A stretch of DNA of 30,811 bases from assembly GCA_964393005.1 (NCBI GenBank), contig CAYMRR010000003.1, positions 1 to 30,811 of the forward strand, given 5' to 3'. This document shows positions 13,494 to 20,723 of the stretch, piece by piece. This DNA comes from UBA5272 sp964393005. Its GTDB lineage: Bacteria > Patescibacteriota > Minisyncoccia > Phycocordibacterales > UBA5272. Positions within the stretch are counted from its first letter, which is position 1. Each line of letters starts with the position of its first letter. The position numbers and the translations under genes were made by a program. Under the pieces are notes generated by a model. That model was not told the DNA's origin. It made no database searches and worked only from the letters and a program-made list of their open reading frames with translations.

Positions 13494-14993
13494 TTAAAAA
13501 TCTGAAACTATGTCAATATTTGGCATTTCAAAATCTCCAAATTCATTTTTCTCAATAGATAAGAAAGAAGTCTTTTTATTGTCAAAGTAAAGCTCTACTT
13601 TACCTGTTGGACCATTTCGATGTTTTTCTATTAAGATTTCTATAATATTTTTTTTATCTTCTTCTGCACCATCTCCATATTTGTCTTCTCTGTGAATAAA
13701 CATCACTACATCGGCATCTTGCTCTATAGATCCAGAATCTCTAAGGTCTGAAAGCCTTGGTCTTCCTCCTCTAGATTCTACAGCACGAGAAAGTTGAGAA
13801 AGTGCTATAACGGGCACATTGAATTCTTTAGCTAAACCTTTTAGAGATCTGGAAATTTCTGTTACTTGATTTACCATATTGTCATAGCTTTTGCTGGTGT
13901 CCATAAGTTGCAAATAGTCTATAATTACAAGACCAACAGGTTTGTCATGATTTAGCTTTCGGAGAACACTTCGCATATTCATGGCAGTATTGGCTGGTTT
14001 GTCATCTATAAAAATAGGAGCTTGCATAAGCTTATGCATTCCTTCTTGCAAGCGAGCTATTTCTTCATCCATATTAAGCTTTCCTGTACGGAGCTTCCAT
14101 CCATCTACTTGAGCTTCTGCAGAAAGCATACGGTCTACTAGCTGCTGCTTACTCATTTCTAAGGAAAATATAACAGTAGGGACATTGCTTTTAATAGCTG
14201 CATTTCTAGCTAGGTCTAAAGCTAAAGATGTCTTACCGACAGAAGGTCTAGCAGCTAAAATAATAAGGTCTGACTTTTGAAAACCAGAAAGCTTGTTATC
14301 TAAATCTTTAAAACCGCTAGGTACACCTCTTACTTCATTTTGATTTTCTGCTAAATGTATAAAGCGAGAAATAGTTTCTTCTCCAAGGTCTTTTATAGCG
14401 ACTACTTCAGAATTAGCATCTCCGTCTGAAGTAATTTCAAATATTTTTCTTTCTGCTTCTTCTAAAATATTTTCGAGTTCATCTTCTTCATTGTAGGCTG
14501 TTTCTCCTATATGAGAGCTAGCTACTATAAGCCTTCTTAATACAGATTTCTTTTTTATAATTTCTGCATAATAAGCAATATTTGCTGCAGAGCCTACAAG
14601 TCCTAAAAGATTTGAAAGATAATTTGATCCACCTACTTGATCTAATTCTTTTTTTTCTCTTAGCTTGGCTGATACAGTAAGCAAATCTACTGGCTCTTTT
14701 TTATTGGTAAGCTCAGAAATGGTATCAAAAATAATTCTATGTTTTTCAGAATAAAAATCTTGCCTATCTAATAGATGGGCTATTTCAAAATAAGAGTCTG
14801 GCACCAAAAGTATTGCACCAAGGAGAGCTTTTTCTGTTTCTAAATCTTGAGGAGGTATACGAAGACTAGAAAGCTCATCAAAAGGTGAGAGAATATTTTT
14901 ATTTTTGAAAGCTCTTTCTGAATAGTCATTTTTATTTCTTGGCTTTCTATTGTTTTGACTATTTTGTTTGGCTAAATCCTTTGGGGTAAGCAT
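13494..14993 (-). CDS. dnaB: Replicative DNA helicase DnaB
   Basis: This is the hexameric 5'-3' helicase at the replication fork. The 499 residues start with a poorly conserved charged tail (about 1-45), then the N-terminal collar domain (PPQDLETEKALLGAILL ... VDLLTVSAKLREK), then the RecA-like motor. The motor shows the Walker A AARPSVGKTSLALDLAR (near 246-254), FSLEMSKQQLVDRML, LVIIDYLQLM (Walker B) and ISRSLKGLAKEFNVPVIALSQLSR. No intein is present. A promoter with TGT-TATACT (15039-15031, minus strand) lies upstream, and a small palindrome covers its -35 position. Confidence 0.97.
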   Translation of the reverse strand: MLTPKDLAKQNSQNNRKPRNKNDYSERAFKNKNILSPFDELSSLRIPPQDLETEKALLGAILLVPDSYFEIAHLLDRQDFYSEKHRIIFDTISELTNKKEPVDLLTVSAKLREKKELDQVGGSNYLSNLLGLVGSAANIAYYAEIIKKKSVLRRLIVASSHIGETAYNEEDELENILEEAERKIFEITSDGDANSEVVAIKDLGEETISRFIHLAENQNEVRGVPSGFKDLDNKLSGFQKSDLIILAARPSVGKTSLALDLARNAAIKSNVPTVIFSLEMSKQQLVDRMLSAEAQVDGWKLRTGKLNMDEEIARLQEGMHKLMQAPIFIDDKPANTAMNMRSVLRKLNHDKPVGLVIIDYLQLMDTSKSYDNMVNQVTEISRSLKGLAKEFNVPVIALSQLSRAVESRGGRPRLSDLRDSGSIEQDADVVMFIHREDKYGDGAEEDKKNIIEILIEKHRNGPTGKVELYFDNKKTSFLSIEKNEFGDFEMPNIDIVSDF

Positions 14994-15030
14994 AATAAGA
15001 GAAGAAGATTAGTAGATTAATAATATAGAA

Positions 15031-15064
15031 AGTATAACAAAACCCTGGCTATTGCTGCTAGCAA
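15031..15064 (-). promoter_or_regulatory. dnaB promoter with palindrome over the -35 position
   Basis: On the minus strand an extended -10 TGT-TATACT (15039-15031) is seen. The -35 position at 17 bp is covered by TTGCTAGCAGCAA (15064-15052), a 5-bp inverted repeat around 3 nt. It could be an operator or just a weak -35; I cannot tell. Confidence 0.4.
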
Positions 15065-15118
15065 AAATCCATTGTAAACTATTTTTTTAGGGGATAGTTT
15101 GTGGAAAACTTTTAAGCC

Positions 15119-16399
15119 CTAATTTTGCAAAGAGTCTTCTAATAAATTTAATCCTAAAAATTTATCAAAATATACTAAAAGAGAGTGTTTTTCAATATCT
15201 TTTACTTCTTTGTCGCTTAATAGAGTCCAGACTTTAGATAAAGCTATAGAAGTGTTTAAATCGTCATATATACTTTTAAGAAAATCTTCTTTATATTTTT
15301 CTCCTTTAGGAGAATAATTGTCTAAAACAATTTCATTGTCTACATTTTCTGCTAAAGTATTAAACTTTTTTTTGAGTTTCAAATAAGCACTATTTGCAGC
15401 TTCTAAAGAGTCAAAAGAAAATTTTAATTCTTTTCTATAATGAGTCATTAAAAGTAAATATTTATAAGCAATAGGAGAAATATTTTTTTCTTTAATATTT
15501 TCTAATCTTAAAAAATCTCCAGAACTTTTACTCATTTTTAAATCTTTTCCATTTTCTTTAATATTTAAAAAGTTGGTATGTAGCCAATAGTTTACAAATC
15601 TTTTACCATCATCATTTGCACATTCACTTTGAGCTATTTCATTTGTATGATGAACAGGTATAAGATCTATTCCTCCTGTATGAATGTCTAAATTATTACC
15701 TAGCTTTGCTCTACTCATAGAGCTACACTCTATATGCCAACCAGGAAAACCAATTCCCCAAGGAGATTGCCACTCCATTTGTCTTTTTTCATGAATAGGA
15801 GAAAATTTCCAAAGAGCAAAATCTGTTTTATTTTTCTTTTCATTGTTTTCATCTGCTATTCTTTTACCTTTTTCAAGACCTTCTATATCTATTTTGGCTA
15901 ATTCTGTATATTTTTTAAATTTGCTAGTATCAAAATAAATGCCATCACTAGTTTTATAAGTGTAGCCTTTTTCTTCTAATATTTTTACCATTTCTATTTG
16001 TTCTGCTATATAGTCGGTAGCTTTGGTCCAGATAAATTTGTCTCTATTTATTTTTAAATCATCTAAATCTTGAAAAAAAGCTTTAGTATAAAATTCTGCT
16101 ATTTCCCAGACAGATTTTCCTTCTCTTTTGGCACCTTTTTCCATTTTATCTTCTCCTTCATCGTCATCAGAAATAAGATGTCCTACATCGGTGATATTGA
16201 TTTGATGTTTTACTTTGTATCCTGCTTCTCTTAAAGTATTGTTTAAAATATCTGCAAAAATAAAAGATCTTAGATTTCCTATATGAGCATAATGATATAC
16301 AGTAGGCCCACAAGAATAAATAAGGACTTCTTTTTCATTAATAGGTGTAAAAATTTCTTTTTCTCTGCTTAGGGTATTATAAAAATATATTTTTGGCAT
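15119..16399 (-). CDS. cysS: Cysteinyl-tRNA synthetase
   Basis: This class I enzyme charges tRNA-Cys. The 426 residues show the HIGH-type motif as HIGN (about 39-42, normal for CysRS), the zinc-binding cysteine in SCGPTVYHYAHIG, and the GWHIECSSM and HHTNEIAQSE zinc and active-site segments. The KMSKS loop is KMSKSSGDFL (about 287-296). The C-terminal helical domain is present but short, since E. coli CysRS has 461 residues. An extended -10 (TGT-TAATAT, 16419-16411 on the minus strand) ends 11 nt before the ATG. It lies divergently from the S41 protease. Confidence 0.96.
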   Translation of the reverse strand: MPKIYFYNTLSREKEIFTPINEKEVLIYSCGPTVYHYAHIGNLRSFIFADILNNTLREAGYKVKHQINITDVGHLISDDDEGEDKMEKGAKREGKSVWEIAEFYTKAFFQDLDDLKINRDKFIWTKATDYIAEQIEMVKILEEKGYTYKTSDGIYFDTSKFKKYTELAKIDIEGLEKGKRIADENNEKKNKTDFALWKFSPIHEKRQMEWQSPWGIGFPGWHIECSSMSRAKLGNNLDIHTGGIDLIPVHHTNEIAQSECANDDGKRFVNYWLHTNFLNIKENGKDLKMSKSSGDFLRLENIKEKNISPIAYKYLLLMTHYRKELKFSFDSLEAANSAYLKLKKKFNTLAENVDNEIVLDNYSPKGEKYKEDFLKSIYDDLNTSIALSKVWTLLSDKEVKDIEKHSLLVYFDKFLGLNLLEDSLQN

Positions 16400-16455
16400 A
16401 GCTTTTTATAATATTAACATATTTTTAAGATAAAAATTAAAAAGAGAGGTCGGTG

Positions 16456-16464
16456 TGATATACT
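16456..16464 (+). promoter_or_regulatory. Extended -10 element of the S41 protease and rplI operon
   Basis: TGA followed by TATACT (16459-16464), 19 nt before the ATG at 16484; predicted leader about 13 nt. No TTGACA-like -35 is seen. Confidence 0.52.
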
Positions 16465-16483
16465 CTAAAAGTAAATTATTTAT

Positions 16484-17728
16484 ATGAAAAAACTTAAAAA
16501 AACAAATAAAAAGGCTATTTTGTTTAGAGTTTCTATTACTATTTTAGTAATAGTATCTTTTTGGGCAGGCTTTAAATTTAACACTATTTTTGATTCTGGC
16601 TTTTCTTTTAAAGCTTCTGCTTCCAAGACTCCTATAGTGATACCCGGAGTATTAGAAGAAGTAAGATCTTATCTTGATACTAGTTTTATATCTTGGAAAG
16701 CTTCTTCTACTTTACCTACAGAAAAAGAATTGTCCTACGGCCTTATCCGTGGATATGTAGAAGCTTATGGAGATCCTTATACAGTATTTTTTGATCCAGA
16801 AGAGTCTAAAATGTTTGAAGAAGATATGAAAGGTAGTTTTGGAGGTATAGGAGCTACTATAAGTCATAAAGATGGTAATCCTGTAATACAATCAGTTTTA
16901 AAAGATACTCCTGCTGAAAAAAGTGGACTTTTGTCTGGTGATATTATTATTTCAGTAAATGGTGAATATGTACAAGATAAATCTGTAGAAGAAATAGTAA
17001 GCCGTATAAGAGGAGAAATAGATACCGAAGTAGTATTAGAAGTTTTGCATAAAGAAGCCTTAAATATATCTGAGATTTCTATTATTAGAAAAGAAATAAT
17101 AGCTCCTGTTTTGGATACAGAACAAAGAGATGATGTGTATATTATTCATTTATATTCTTTTACAGAAACATCTGGAATTCTCTTTGAAGAAGCTTTGCAG
17201 AAGTTTGCAGTTTCTGGAGCTGATAAACTTATAATAGATATAAGAGGAAATGGTGGAGGATATTTGGAATCCGCTGTAAATATAGCTTCTTTTTTCTTGG
17301 CTAAAGATAAGCCAATAGTAATAGAAAAAGGAGGTAAAAAAGTAGCCGATAAAGATACATATTCTAAAGGTTTTGATTATTTTAGAGATTATGATTTAGA
17401 CTTGGTCGTCCTTATTGATGGTGGATCGGCTTCTGCTTCAGAAATTTTGGCTGGTGCTTTAAAAGATAATGAAAAAGCTGTAATAGTAGGAGAAAGATCT
17501 TTTGGTAAAGGAAGTGTACAACAGCTAATAAAGCTTTCAGATGGATCTGACCTTAAACTTACTATTTCTAAATGGTATACACCTAGTGGGGTAAATATTT
17601 CAGAAAATGGTATTGAGCCAGATATAGTAGCTACCAGTTCTAGTTATTTGGAATTAGATAGCAAGGGAGAAATAATAGATACTCAATTAGAAAAAGCTAT
17701 AGAAATTATTAGAGATTTAAAAAAGTAA
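16484..17728 (+). CDS. S41 family C-terminal processing protease
   Basis: This is a CtpA/CtpB-type serine protease that cuts proteins near their C-terminus outside the cytoplasmic membrane. The 414 residues carry an N-terminal anchor or signal (about 12-33), a helical cap region (EEVRSYLDTSFISWK ... GLIRGYVEAYGDPYT), a PDZ domain (GSFGGIGATISHKDGNPVI ... KSGLLSGDIIISVNG), and the protease core. The core has KLIIDIRGNGGGYLESAV, the nucleophile in GGSASASEILAG (about residue 317) and the general base lysine in FGKGSVQQL (about 342). All parts of a working enzyme are present. Substrates cannot be told. rplI follows after 4 bp. Confidence 0.95.
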   Translation: MKKLKKTNKKAILFRVSITILVIVSFWAGFKFNTIFDSGFSFKASASKTPIVIPGVLEEVRSYLDTSFISWKASSTLPTEKELSYGLIRGYVEAYGDPYTVFFDPEESKMFEEDMKGSFGGIGATISHKDGNPVIQSVLKDTPAEKSGLLSGDIIISVNGEYVQDKSVEEIVSRIRGEIDTEVVLEVLHKEALNISEISIIRKEIIAPVLDTEQRDDVYIIHLYSFTETSGILFEEALQKFAVSGADKLIIDIRGNGGGYLESAVNIASFFLAKDKPIVIEKGGKKVADKDTYSKGFDYFRDYDLDLVVLIDGGSASASEILAGALKDNEKAVIVGERSFGKGSVQQLIKLSDGSDLKLTISKWYTPSGVNISENGIEPDIVATSSSYLELDSKGEIIDTQLEKAIEIIRDLKK

Positions 17729-17732
17729 AAAT

Positions 17733-18197
17733 ATGAAAGTGATATTTATTCAAAATGTAGCCAAACATGGAAAAATTGGAGAGATAAAAGAAGTGGCTGA
17801 TGGTTTTGCTGTAAATGTACTTATTCCTAAAAAACAAGCCATAATAGCTACTCCTAAAGCTATTAAAAAAATAGAATTAGATAAACAAAATAAAAAAATA
17901 AAAGAAGAAATGGATAAAAATCTTTTTTTGAAAGCTATAGAAAATTTGCAAGAAGTTTTAAATGGTGAAAGTGCAGGATTTTTAAAGCTTACTAAACATA
18001 AAAAAGATGAAAAAGGAAACCTTTTTTCTCAAATAAGAGAAAGTGATATAGCTGAAGAAATATTTGAAAAAATAAAAATATCTTTAAATCCAGATCAAAT
18101 AGTCTTAGGAAAAGATCCACTCAAAAAAATAGGAGAATATGAAATAATAATAAAAGATAAAGATATTTCTAAAAAAATAAAAGTATTAATAGCATAA
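17733..18197 (+). CDS. rplI: 50S ribosomal protein bL9
   Basis: This large-subunit protein spans from the L1 stalk base outward and affects reading-frame fidelity. The 154 residues start with the N-domain MKVIFIQNVAKHGKIGEIKE and GFAVNVLIPKKQA, then the long connecting helix (about 40-75, lysine-rich). The C-domain follows with GNLFSQIRESDIAEEI and KKIGEYEIIIK. Both domains are kept, although the C-domain is diverged. The start lies 4 bp after the protease stop with an A-rich run, so it is co-transcribed. bL9 is reported to be missing from several CPR groups, so its presence helps to place the genome. Confidence 0.95.
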   Translation: MKVIFIQNVAKHGKIGEIKEVADGFAVNVLIPKKQAIIATPKAIKKIELDKQNKKIKEEMDKNLFLKAIENLQEVLNGESAGFLKLTKHKKDEKGNLFSQIRESDIAEEIFEKIKISLNPDQIVLGKDPLKKIGEYEIIIKDKDISKKIKVLIA

Positions 18198-18198
18198 T

Positions 18199-18228
18199 AA
18201 AAACCCTTTCAAAAAAGAAAGGGTTTTT
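18199..18228. terminator. Bidirectional terminator between rplI and rpmA
   Basis: A near-perfect 12-bp stem (AAAAACCCTTTC with GAAAGGGTTTTT) with a 6-nt A loop. T or A runs on each side allow use by both convergent genes. Confidence 0.9.
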
Positions 18229-18244
18229 AATAAGAAAAGTAAAA

Positions 18245-18517
18245 TTATAAAACATTTACTACTTTCTTTTTAGCTGTAGAATTATCAAATTTGACTTGTC
18301 TTTTATCGATAAAAGTAAGTACTCCATCTTTAAGAGCATATAGAGTATGATCTTTTCCCATACCTACATTTTTGCCAGCTATGTATTTGGTACCTCTTTG
18401 TCTTATGAGAATATTTCCAGCTTTTACAGCTTCTCCAGAACCTTTTTTAAGGCCTAAATACTTAGGATTACTATCTCTTAGATTTTTAGCTGTTCCGGCT
18501 GCTTTTCTTGTTGCCAT
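18245..18517 (-). CDS. rpmA: 50S ribosomal protein bL27
   Basis: This large-subunit protein has an N-terminus that reaches the peptidyl transferase centre. The 90 residues show the family core NLRDSNPKYLGLKKGSGEAV, AGNILIRQRGTKYIAGKNVG and GKDHTLYALKDGVLTF. The N-terminus begins MATRKAAGTAKN without the Prp-cleaved extension known from Firmicutes. Preceded by AAAAAT and no Shine-Dalgarno. Its start region overlaps a plus-strand promoter for the gene at 18554, so the two are divergent. It stands alone rather than beside rplU. Confidence 0.96.
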   Translation of the reverse strand: MATRKAAGTAKNLRDSNPKYLGLKKGSGEAVKAGNILIRQRGTKYIAGKNVGMGKDHTLYALKDGVLTFIDKRQVKFDNSTAKKKVVNVL

Positions 18518-18527
18518 ATTTTTGGTG

Positions 18528-18533
18528 TATAAT
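18528..18533 (+). promoter_or_regulatory. -10 element for the gene at 18554
   Basis: A perfect TATAAT lies 20 nt before the ATG, 11 bp upstream of the divergent rpmA start codon. No good -35 is seen. Confidence 0.45.
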
Positions 18534-18553
18534 TATTAGTAATTTATTAAAAT

Positions 18554-18901
18554 ATGGATAAAAGTATAACAGAAACTCTAAAAAAAATCAATATAGAGTT
18601 AAAGGGGGCAGGAATACTATCTATTGTTTTAACTTTTTCTATAAGTATATTTTTTTTGAGTATTAAAACTTATGCTATTCATTTAGAAAAAGAGGCTAGA
18701 ATATTAGAATATATACCAACTAGTGTATCTTTTCAGGCTCTAGAAGAGCAAAATAAATATTTTATTTATGCTTCAAAAAGAGGTACTAAATATTATTTTT
18801 ATAATTGCAAATCAACTATAAAAGAAGAAAATAAAATTTTCTTTCAATCAGAAGAGGCAGCTAAAAGGGCAGGGTATTCTTTAGCAAAAGCTTGTGAATA
18901 A
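18554..18901 (+). CDS. Membrane-anchored protein with Ada-like metal-binding motif
   Basis: This encodes 115 residues: a short cytoplasmic N-terminus, one span (about 20-41) and a C-terminal domain. The last 48 residues (YFIYASKRGTKYYFYNCKST ... KIFFQSEEAAKRAGYSLAKAC) resemble the Ada-type zinc-binding module (pattern 'vgsk.gk.yH...C....i...n.i.F.s.~eA...Gy.pa..C'), which is often found after a membrane anchor in CPR proteins. Two cysteines remain (about 82 and 114). The ligand His of the typical motif is Tyr or Phe here, so metal binding is uncertain. Function unknown; probably extracytoplasmic. Confidence 0.75.
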   Translation: MDKSITETLKKINIELKGAGILSIVLTFSISIFFLSIKTYAIHLEKEARILEYIPTSVSFQALEEQNKYFIYASKRGTKYYFYNCKSTIKEENKIFFQSEEAAKRAGYSLAKACE

Positions 18902-18917
18902 TATAATAGTAAATATA

Positions 18918-18926
18918 TGTTATAAT
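18918..18926 (+). promoter_or_regulatory. Extended -10 promoter of the 25-residue gene
   Basis: TGT followed by a perfect TATAAT (18921-18926), predicted leader about 19 nt. It shows that the mini-gene at 18952 has its own start of transcription. Confidence 0.58.
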
Positions 18927-18951
18927 AATAATATAATAAAAGTAAAAGTTT

Positions 18952-19029
18952 ATGGCAAAAGGAAATTTTAGAGAAAGAAAAGAAAAAAAGAAACCAAAAA
19001 AAGATAAAGATTTGGATGCTAAAAAATAA
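18952..19029 (+). CDS. 25-residue lysine-rich mini-protein
   Basis: The ATG at 18952 opens a 25-codon frame ending in TAA at 19027-19029. The product starts MAKGNFRERKEKKKPKKDK and ends DLDAKK: about half Lys or Arg, one Pro in the middle, no hydrophobic core. It sits between an extended -10 promoter (18918-18926) and an intrinsic terminator that starts at its stop codon, so it is a complete transcription unit of about 100 nt. Such a peptide could bind RNA or the ribosome, but that is a guess from charge. It is too short for most gene finders. The frame, promoter and terminator together support it being real. Confidence 0.6.
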   Translation: MAKGNFRERKEKKKPKKDKDLDAKK

Positions 19030-19060
19030 AACAAAACCGCAATTTAGCGGTTTTGTTTTT
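19028..19060. terminator. Bidirectional terminator after the mini-gene
   Basis: Arms AAACAAAACCGC (19029-19040) and GCGGTTTTGTTT (19047-19058) enclose AATTTA. T runs follow on both strands. It serves the mini-gene and the convergent FMN reductase gene. Confidence 0.92.
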
Positions 19061-19074
19061 AGAAATTTTTAATC

Positions 19075-19608
19075 TTATTTAGTAAATTCTAAAAATTTAC
19101 TAAAAGTAGTTTTTAGGCGAGATTTTATTTCTTCATCTACAAGATTATTATTTTCCACTTTAGTATTATCTAGAGTAGAAAAAAATTCTGGTCCAGGCAT
19201 TATATTTGCTCCAAGAAAAGCTAAAATATGTCTTAATTCATATTGAGCTAAAGCAGTCCCTAATGGACCCATAGAAGCCCCAATAATCATGACAGGTTTC
19301 TTGATAAATACATTTTCCGAGAAAGGTTGAGAAAGCCAATCCAAGGTATTTTTTAAGCCTCCTGGTATAGATCTATTGTATTCCGGAGTAGAAATAATCA
19401 CTCCATCAGAATTTCTTATTTTATTTTTTAATTCTTCTATATTTTTAAAAACATTTTCATCATTAATATCTTGATTGAGTATAGGAATATTTTCTATATT
19501 TAAGATCTCGATATTTATATTAGAGTCAAAAGTAGCTATTTCTTTTAATAAAAGAGTATTGTATGAATCTTTTCTTAAGCTACCAGATATAGCAACAAAA
19601 TTTTTCAT
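19075..19608 (-). CDS. NAD(P)H-dependent FMN reductase
   Basis: This flavodoxin-fold oxidoreductase (ChrR/YieF-like family) uses FMN and NAD(P)H to reduce quinones, chromate or similar compounds; the natural substrate cannot be told. The 177 residues show the FMN phosphate loop SGSLRKDSYN (about 8-17), the flavin-binding STPEYNRSIPGGLKNTLDWL (about 74-93), and PVMIIGASMGPLGTALAQYELRHIL. The length is normal. It starts 8 bp after the YbaY-META gene and is probably in one operon with it. It ends at a shared terminator. Confidence 0.93.
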   Translation of the reverse strand: MKNFVAISGSLRKDSYNTLLLKEIATFDSNINIEILNIENIPILNQDINDENVFKNIEELKNKIRNSDGVIISTPEYNRSIPGGLKNTLDWLSQPFSENVFIKKPVMIIGASMGPLGTALAQYELRHILAFLGANIMPGPEFFSTLDNTKVENNNLVDEEIKSRLKTTFSKFLEFTK

Positions 19609-19616
19609 ATTCTTAA

Positions 19617-20540
19617 TTATTGAATAGAGAATACTAAAGTACCTTTATCTCCTTTTAAAGTAAGAGTATTTGCTTCAAAAGAAATTTCGGCTCCTTCACT
19701 TAAAATAGCGCTAAAAGTATCTTCTGCATCCATAAGTCCTTTAGGTTCCATACAATACATAAGAGTACTCATAAGAGCAGGGGCTTTTAAAGTGTTTGAC
19801 TCCAAAGTATATTTACCATTCATATTGTTGCAAAGCTTTGCATAAAGAATATCTTCTTCAAAAGAAAGTGTATATACTCCTGCTACATTGGTTATTTTTT
19901 CTCCATTAAGAGAAGAGAGGGTAAACTTTTTACCAATTAAAGAAAGATCTTTTTTGGCTTCTTCATTTCCTAACTCTTCTTCTTTATTTTCTTCTAACAT
20001 TTCTTCTTTTGATCCATCTTTTACCCCCTCCCTTTCTTCTAGATTTATATCTGATTCTTGGTTTTCAGTGAAAAATAAATCTCCTTCTTGAAAAGCTACT
20101 ACAGGCTCTAGCATTAGTTCTAGATTTTTTGTAGGCATATTATTGGTAATAACCAAATAAGCATTGGTAGTAGTCATGATAAGCTCTTCTTCAAAATATA
20201 CTTGAGCAGATACTGCATAAGTATGATTTTCTAAAATATCTGATTCATGATAATCCAAGCTAAAATCAAGAGGTTTTTTATAACCATCTTCTTCACTAGG
20301 CACAGTATACATAGAAACTATTTCAGCTGGAGCATCCATTTTTGAAATATCTTGTAAGAGTACATAGATATCTACATCTTTAGAAAGAGAAAAATCTTTT
20401 TCATAATTTAGAGTTCCTGTAAGAGTTTTTAACCCAATATCTTTGGAGCTTGATTTTATTTTATTAAAAACAAAAAATAAAATAGCAGCTATAGCTACCA
20501 CTGCGAGCACGGTTGATAATATTATTTTATTTTTTTTCAT
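19617..20540 (-). CDS. Membrane-anchored YbaY-like and META domain fusion
   Basis: The 307 residues have an N-terminal span (about 6-27) without a lipobox cysteine. A YbaY/YscW-like domain follows (about 36-148: LTGTLNYEKDFSLSKDVDIY, LLQDISKMDAPAEIV, KPLDFSLDYHESDI, TYAVSAQVYFEEELIMTTT). After an acidic linker (about 150-195) comes a META/HslJ-like domain (about 200-307: GKKFTLSSLNGEKI, YTLSFEEDILYAKLCNNMNG and STLMYCMEPKGLMDAEDTF). Both domains are known from outer-membrane lipoproteins of Proteobacteria, where YbaY is of unknown role and HslJ is linked to novobiocin resistance and motility. Here both are on one membrane-anchored protein. An extended -10 (TGC-TACAAT, 20593-20585, minus) precedes it. 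Confidence 0.82.
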   Translation of the reverse strand: MKKNKIILSTVLAVVAIAAILFFVFNKIKSSSKDIGLKTLTGTLNYEKDFSLSKDVDIYVLLQDISKMDAPAEIVSMYTVPSEEDGYKKPLDFSLDYHESDILENHTYAVSAQVYFEEELIMTTTNAYLVITNNMPTKNLELMLEPVVAFQEGDLFFTENQESDINLEEREGVKDGSKEEMLEENKEEELGNEEAKKDLSLIGKKFTLSSLNGEKITNVAGVYTLSFEEDILYAKLCNNMNGKYTLESNTLKAPALMSTLMYCMEPKGLMDAEDTFSAILSEGAEISFEANTLTLKGDKGTLVFSIQ

Positions 20541-20584
20541 AAAAATCTTATTTTAATAAAAGTTGTTATGTTTATAATGTCTAG

Positions 20585-20593
20585 ATTGTAGCA
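20585..20593 (-). promoter_or_regulatory. Extended -10 of the YbaY-META and FMN reductase operon
   Basis: Minus strand TGC then TACAAT (20590-20585), leader about 38 nt to the ATG at 20540. No good -35 is seen. Confidence 0.48.
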
Positions 20594-20674
20594 TAAAAAA
20601 GAAGAGATTTTTTGAGTGTTAAGTAAAATTTATAAAAATCATAAATTTTTAATTCTGTAAAGCTTTCTTACTAA

Positions 20675-20683
20675 TGGTATAAT
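20675..20683 (+). promoter_or_regulatory. Extended -10 of the helicase-nuclease operon
   Basis: TGG followed by a perfect TATAAT (20678-20683); predicted leader about 34 nt. Upstream (20625-20649) is an AT-only inverted repeat, AAAATTTAT and ATAAATTTT, of unknown meaning. Confidence 0.52.
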
Positions 20684-20723
20684 TAAAAAATAGACCAACT
20701 TAAATAAACTAAAAATTAATTAT

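Noticed and set aside
20625..20649. Nine-base AT-only inverted repeat upstream of the helicase gene
   Set aside because: Made of A and T only, which is frequent by chance at this composition; no T run makes it a terminator.
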